Part shown: positions 17,056 to 20,533 of the stretch, piece after piece | How the letters are laid out: each line of letters starts with the position of its first letter | Numbering within the stretch: position 1 is the first letter of the stretch | Assembly: GCA_964469555.1 (NCBI GenBank) | Contig: CAYYAQ010000094.1 | Location: forward strand, 1 to 20,533 | Direction of reading: 5' to 3' | DNA length: 20,533 nucleotides | From: CAYYAQ01 sp964469555 | Lineage (GTDB): Bacteria; Planctomycetota; UBA1135; UBA2386 | The notes under the pieces: model-generated | Seen by the model: only the letters and a program-made list of their open reading frames with translations | The model's database searches: none | Told to the model about the DNA's origin: nothing | Translations under genes and position numbers: made by a program

Positions 17056-17084
17056 CGCGAGCAGGCCGAACCGGGCAGGCGAGC

Positions 17085-17846
17085 CTACTTGACCTCGAGC
17101 CGCTCCGGTTCCCTGGTAGCTCCGACCGTCTCGCCGGCACGGTTGCGCGCGACAACGGTCACGAACAGGGCGCCCTGGTGTTCGCGCAGCAACGTCATGT
17201 CCGAGGTCGAAAGGTGCCAATTGGTGAATCTCCGGCGGCTCTCCGTCTTGCCAAGCACGACCGCTTTCGACGCATCGAGGATCGAGACCTCGTACGACGC
17301 GGCGCCCTTCACTTCGAACCAAGAGAGCTCGCGGGAATTATCCGTGATTTGCGTCGTCACGGATATGTATTCGCCGAGGACTTCATCCCCGGGCTTTCCG
17401 CCACTCAACCCCGGGGCGCCGTTGTTGTTCAACAGCATGCCGATCGCCACAGCGATCATCAGCACGGCCGCGACCGCCGCGCCGTAGAGCCAGGCACGCA
17501 ACCGCCCGGCGTCCGCGGAAGGCTTCGGTTGCACGAAGGTCCGGATCGTGGTCGGATGCAGCATGTTGGCCCGCATCTTCTCGCCAGCACGAGCCGCGGC
17601 CTTCGCGATGCGACCGAAGCTCTCGTCCGCCTCTTCAGCGCCCTCGACGGGGCGCATGATCTCGCACCGCATCGAAGCCTCGACCGCGAGCAACTCGTGG
17701 ATCGCTTCCACCTCGGCGATCGCGCCGCGGCGCCCGATGTCCTGGCCTGCCAGCTCGCTCAGCCGGACACGCTCGGCGTCCGTAACGTCGGCATTGGTGA
17801 AGGCAGCGAAAAGCTGCCCAAATTCTCGATTGTCATGCACAGCCAT
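17085..17846 (-). CDS. one-pass membrane anti-sigma factor-like protein with FN3-like domain
   Basis: A 253-residue protein. Residues 1-113 form a helical cytoplasmic part (FTNADVTDAERVRLSELAGQD...), with no HxxxCxxC zinc motif. A membrane helix covers about 116-138 (AWLYGAAVAAVLMIAVAIGMLL). The external 110 residues look like an FN3-type beta-sandwich (LSWFEVKGAASYEVSIL..., ALFVTVVARNRAGETVG). Its ATG lies inside the end of the sigma gene (14-base overlap), the usual arrangement for a sigma factor and its partner. The role as anti-sigma rests on position and topology rather than on a recognised domain. CHAT follows on the same strand. Confidence 0.78.
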   Translation of the reverse strand: MAVHDNREFGQLFAAFTNADVTDAERVRLSELAGQDIGRRGAIAEVEAIHELLAVEASMRCEIMRPVEGAEEADESFGRIAKAAARAGEKMRANMLHPTTIRTFVQPKPSADAGRLRAWLYGAAVAAVLMIAVAIGMLLNNNGAPGLSGGKPGDEVLGEYISVTTQITDNSRELSWFEVKGAASYEVSILDASKAVVLGKTESRRRFTNWHLSTSDMTLLREHQGALFVTVVARNRAGETVGATREPERLEVK

Positions 17847-18444
17847 AGCGCCTCTTCATCCGCATCCTGATCTTGTCGACCGCCCTGTAACAGCGGTCCT
17901 TGATAGTGCTCGGCGACAGGTTCTTCTGCCGCGCGATCTGTTCGAAACTGCGATCCTGGAGATGTCGGAGCTCGACGATCTCGCGATCGCCGTCGGTGAG
18001 CTGCTCGAGTTCCTCGTGTACGAGGTCCAGGCTTTCCATCTGCACGGCTCGCTCCTCTGGCGGGGGAGCGTCGACCGTATGGTCCTGTAGGTTGTCGTCG
18101 ATCTGCACGACGCGGAGCCGGGATGCGCGACGGCGGAACTCGGCTCGAAGGCAATTGCGGCAGAATCCGTAGACCCAGGTCTCGAGAGCCGATGTCCCGG
18201 CGTAGTCGGGAAGCCGCGGCCAGACTGCGAGGTAGACCTGCTGCGCGACGTCCTCGAGCCCCTCCGTCGGCATGTTGTAGCCCATGCTCCGATTGAGTCG
18301 GTAGACGAAGCGCACCACGCAGCCGAGGCGTCGCATCACTGCATCCACGCTGGTTCGATCACCCCGGAGCACACCCTGGACCAGAAGTTGATCTTCCGGC
18401 CCAGTGCCGCGGTCGCCAAGGAGTGTCGAGGATGGGTAGTTCAT
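17833..18444 (-). CDS. ECF-type RNA polymerase sigma factor
   Basis: A 203-residue sigma-70 family factor of the extracytoplasmic-function kind. Region 2 is at about 20-95, with EGLEDVAQQVYLAVWPRLPDY and TWVYGFCRNCLRAEFRRR. Region 4 is at about 140-195, with LTDGDREIVELRHLQDRSFEQIA and the helix-turn-helix ending LSPSTIKDRCYRAVDKIR. A linker of about 45 residues separates the two, as usual. The start at 18444 (MNYPSS) is the first in frame and the length is right. It heads the sigma/anti-sigma/CHAT operon and diverges from acuC across 159 bases. Which promoters it reads is not known; many ECF factors drive their own operon. Confidence 0.93.
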   Translation of the reverse strand: MNYPSSTLLGDRGTGPEDQLLVQGVLRGDRTSVDAVMRRLGCVVRFVYRLNRSMGYNMPTEGLEDVAQQVYLAVWPRLPDYAGTSALETWVYGFCRNCLRAEFRRRASRLRVVQIDDNLQDHTVDAPPPEERAVQMESLDLVHEELEQLTDGDREIVELRHLQDRSFEQIARQKNLSPSTIKDRCYRAVDKIRMRMKRRYGCA

Positions 18445-18490
18445 CTCTCAGGTTGTCTCGGGTCGACTGTCCCTGGACGGTCCACCACGT

Positions 18491-18506
18491 GACAATGCTG
18501 ATTGTC
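18491..18506. promoter_or_regulatory. perfect inverted repeat in the sigma/acuC divergent region
   Basis: GACAAT-gctg-ATTGTC, 6 bases each arm with a 4-base spacer, lying 47-62 bases upstream of the sigma start and about 98 bases upstream of acuC. The position fits an operator or part of a promoter for the sigma operon. The rest of 18445-18603 shows a short G/C stem beside an A-run (18515-18534) with no T-run in a terminator position. Confidence 0.3.
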
Positions 18507-18603
18507 CCCAACCCCGCCCCGAGACGGGAAAAAAGTAGGGATTTCTAAGCATCCCCGTGACTCGCAACGCTGCCGTAACCAGTTAGTTCATAACATATTG
18601 AGT

Positions 18604-19761
18604 ATGATACCAGCAACCAGGCACGGACTCGTCGACGCCACCGCGATGCCCCCCTACGACCTGGGTGAGGGCCACCCCTTCGCCCGGGACCGGCAGGAGC
18701 CGCTGTTCGACCTCATTCGGCGGATGGAATTGGCGCGATCCGAGGAGTTCCTGACGCCCGTCGCCGCGAGCCGAGACATCGTCGAGTTGGCCCATGATCG
18801 GGAGTACGTGGACATGGTGGAGGCGACGTCCGCAGACAATCCGGACCCTTCCGCAAGGGCCAGAGGACTCGAGTTCGGTCTCGGCTCCGCGGACAACCCG
18901 CTCGCGCCAGGACAGCACCAGGCGGCGAGCGCGGTCACCGGCGCGACGGCGGACTGCGTGCTGCGCGTGGTGAAGGGAGAGTTGCAGCACGCGTTCAATC
19001 CCACCGGTGGACTGCACCATGCCGCCCACCGCACAGCGAGCGGCTTCTGCATCTACAACGATCTCGTCGCCGGCATTCGCACGGCGAGGAATACAGGCGT
19101 CGAGAAGGTGATGTACGTCGACTTCGATGTGCACCACGGCGACGGCGTGGAGTTCGCATTCGCCGACGACCCGTCCGTGCTGACGGTGTCGTTCCATCAA
19201 TCACCCGAGACGCTGTTCCCGGGAACCGGGCACGAGAAGGACGTCGGAGTCGGAGACGGGAAGGGCACGGTCGTCAACATGCCGTTCGCGCCGTACACCG
19301 GCGACGATTCCTGGTGGCACTGCGTCTCGACGGTGCTGCCCGCCGTGACGCGGCGATTCAAACCGGACCTCATCGTCACGCAGCACGGCTGTGATCCGCA
19401 CCACGAAGACCCGCTGGCGCAGTTGATGTTGACGACCGCGCCGATGCAGAAGGCCGCCGGTCTCAGCCGTGATCTCGCGATGGAAGTGTGCGACGGGCGG
19501 TGGGTCGCGACGGGTGGCGGCGGCTACCAGCCCTACCGCGTGCTCCCCCGCGCGTGGTCGATCGTCTGGATGGTAATGAACGGTCGGCAGTTGCCGGAAC
19601 GCGTGGACCCCGATTGGCTGAAGGCCTGGCGACACGCTTCGAACGACCCGCTGCCAGAGCGCTTCATCGATCCCGAACTACCCAAGAGCAACGCCGTGGA
19701 CCAGGCGCGCGACATGAACCTCCGTCGGCTCGACAAGTTGCTGAAGTTGCACGACCTGTAA
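18604..19761 (+). CDS. AcuC-type histone deacetylase family protein
   Basis: A 385-residue class I HDAC-fold amidohydrolase, likely acting on acetyl-lysine (AcuC deacetylates acetyl-CoA synthetase in Bacillus). Motifs in order: EGHPFARDR, PTGGLHHA (the catalytic His pair region), GFCIYNDL, YVDFDVHHGDGVE with zinc ligands Asp and His, FHQSPETLFPGTG, QHGCDPHHEDPLAQL with the third ligand Asp, and GGGGYQP. All zinc and catalytic residues are seen. I took the ATG at 18604; the open frame from 18502 adds an unlikely N-terminus. The PARP-finger gene follows after 15 bases, so the two are probably one transcript. The substrate is not shown here; calling it acuC rests on similarity only. Confidence 0.9.
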   Translation: MIPATRHGLVDATAMPPYDLGEGHPFARDRQEPLFDLIRRMELARSEEFLTPVAASRDIVELAHDREYVDMVEATSADNPDPSARARGLEFGLGSADNPLAPGQHQAASAVTGATADCVLRVVKGELQHAFNPTGGLHHAAHRTASGFCIYNDLVAGIRTARNTGVEKVMYVDFDVHHGDGVEFAFADDPSVLTVSFHQSPETLFPGTGHEKDVGVGDGKGTVVNMPFAPYTGDDSWWHCVSTVLPAVTRRFKPDLIVTQHGCDPHHEDPLAQLMLTTAPMQKAAGLSRDLAMEVCDGRWVATGGGGYQPYRVLPRAWSIVWMVMNGRQLPERVDPDWLKAWRHASNDPLPERFIDPELPKSNAVDQARDMNLRRLDKLLKLHDL

Positions 19762-19776
19762 GAAAGTCAGAACACG

Positions 19777-20100
19777 ATGGCCGACTTGACCGGAGCCGCG
19801 AAGACGGGACGGTCCAAGTGTCGCGGATCTGGCGAGAAGATCGCCAAGGACCAACTCCGCTTCGGCGAAGAGGTGCCGAACCCCTTCGCAGACGAGGAGG
19901 ATGCGATGACGATGCACTGGTTCCACGTCGCGTGCGGCGCGGACAAACGACCGGAGAAGTTCGTCCTGGCTCTGGCTGCCGACCCGGACGAACTTCCCGA
20001 ACACGACAAGGTGCAGCGCATCGCCCAGCTCGGCGGCGAGAACTCCGATCTGGCCCGGGTCCTGCGCGCGGGACCATCGAACCGGAGGCGGACCCGGTGA
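19777..20100 (+). CDS. PARP-type zinc-finger protein with a lost zinc ligand
   Basis: A 107-residue protein. Residues 9-60 resemble the PARP finger (AKTGRSKC...EKIAKDQLRFG...PNPF...HWFHVAC), which binds DNA ends in eukaryotic PARP-1 and also occurs in some bacteria. The expected CxxC-H-x2-C pattern is C15, position 18, H50, C53, but position 18 is Ser (codon TCT at 19828-19830, one change from TGT), so only three ligands remain. The rest, up to ARVLRAGPSNRRRTR, has no cysteine and ends where a second finger might begin. The next reading piece overlaps its stop in another frame. Together they look like one gene that has decayed. A working three-ligand form is also possible. Confidence 0.72.
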   Translation: MADLTGAAKTGRSKCRGSGEKIAKDQLRFGEEVPNPFADEEDAMTMHWFHVACGADKRPEKFVLALAADPDELPEHDKVQRIAQLGGENSDLARVLRAGPSNRRRTR

Positions 20101-20246
20101 GCATGTCGACGGCGTTCTTTGTTCACGCCGGTTGCACGGTCGAGAAACTGGGCGAAATCGGGTTGCTGGAGAAGCTCGAACCCGTGAGCGACAAACTCGA
20201 CGACGAAGACGTAGCCGAGCTGCGCGCGATCTTGACGGGCGGGTGA
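20097..20246 (+). pseudogene. detached C-terminal piece of the PARP-finger gene
   Basis: A 49-residue piece in the +3 frame, against +1 for the gene before it. Its GTG (20097) shares bases with that gene's TGA; an ATG follows at 20103. It reads TAFFVHAGC, then an acidic helical end (LDDEDVAELRAIL). From memory of bacterial two-finger PARP-type proteins, a second finger ends in FxHxxC followed by such a tail; the CxxC half that should come first is missing in both frames. I infer a small deletion with frameshift. It could instead be a separate coupled peptide. Confidence 0.5.
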
Positions 20247-20290
20247 CCGGCGGCGTGCGCACGCTGCGCCCCGTCGATACGCTCTCGGTC

Positions 20291-20533
20291 ATGCACAAGA
20301 TCCGCACCGCTGTTCTCGCCGGCCTCTGTGCCGCCAACCCTTGGCTTGCCACCGTCTCGCTCGCGCAGGAACAACTCGCGGGCATCGGGGAGTACACGCG
20401 CAAGGCGATGAAAGCCTGGCAGGTGCCGGGAGTCGCCATCGCAGTCGTCAAAAACGACAAGATCGTCTTCGCCAAGGGGTTCGGCGTCCGCGAAATGAAC
20501 AAGGACGGCAAAGTCGATGAACACACGTCCTTC
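20291..20533 (+). CDS. beta-lactamase-like serine hydrolase (partial, C-terminus outside window)
   Basis: The first 81 residues of an exported enzyme. A signal peptide (MHKIRTAVLAGLCAANPWLATVSLAQ, read in parts) is followed by EYTRKAMKAWQVPGVAIAVVKNDKIVFAKGFGVRE, typical of the class C beta-lactamase/penicillin-binding family (esterase or peptidase type). The piece stops just before where the SxxK nucleophile motif (usually in FRIGSVSK) would come, so activity cannot be judged. The ATG at 20291 starts 44 bases after the PARP-finger remnant. Whether it acts on beta-lactams, peptides or esters is unknown. Confidence 0.85.
   Translation, partial: MHKIRTAVLAGLCAANPWLATVSLAQEQLAGIGEYTRKAMKAWQVPGVAIAVVKNDKIVFAKGFGVREMNKDGKVDEHTSF

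Noticed and set aside
18515..18535. Short CCCG-AGA-CGGG stem next to an A-run as a terminator
   Set aside because: The A-run follows on plus and the T-run precedes on minus, so neither strand has the stem-then-T order.

Overview
The window is a GC-rich, gene-dense bacterial chromosome segment, read here from sequence alone. An ECF sigma factor paired with a membrane anti-sigma, a TPR-CHAT protease-like protein, a membrane Ser/Thr kinase, an FGE-sulfatase-fold lipoprotein-like protein, an FG-GAP/VCBS secreted protein, kdsA, and few clear Shine-Dalgarno sequences together suggest a Gram-negative member of the Planctomycetota or a close relative. That placement is inference; there is no rRNA or marker gene to fix it. 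No tRNA, rRNA, CRISPR array, insertion sequence or phage gene was seen.

Layout. Positions 1-3847 (minus strand) hold a compact operon: an RluD-type pseudouridine synthase, a class II aldolase/short-chain dehydrogenase fusion, and an ABC transporter ATPase cut by the window edge. Divergent from it is an orphan response regulator with an HD-GYP output (3952-4971). A secreted FGE-fold protein with a histone-H1-like lysine tail follows (5163-7181). Next come rmlC- and rmlD-like sugar genes facing each other (7226-8670), then kdsA and a Ser/Thr kinase whose coding regions overlap by 4 bases (8698-11375). The 525-base gap 11376-11900 has no convincing gene. It is packed with hairpins, including a strong intrinsic terminator that could pair alternatively with an upstream hairpin.

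From 11901 an FG-GAP/VCBS secreted protein and a SAM methyltransferase run on plus. The methyltransferase meets, tail to tail and overlapping, a minus-strand operon of ECF sigma factor, one-pass anti-sigma with an FN3-like external domain, and a TPR-CHAT protein anchored by a C-terminal membrane helix (18444 down to 14365). The right end holds an AcuC-type deacetylase, a small PARP-type zinc-finger gene that looks decayed and split, and the start of a serine beta-lactamase-like hydrolase.

The most interesting candidate system is the sigma/anti-sigma/CHAT operon. Predicted topologies put the CHAT protease domain and the anti-sigma sensor domain on the same, external side of the membrane, so CHAT cleavage of the anti-sigma is a testable route to sigma release. 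Second are the structured RNA-like region at 11376-11900 and the eroded PARP-finger gene next to the deacetylase.
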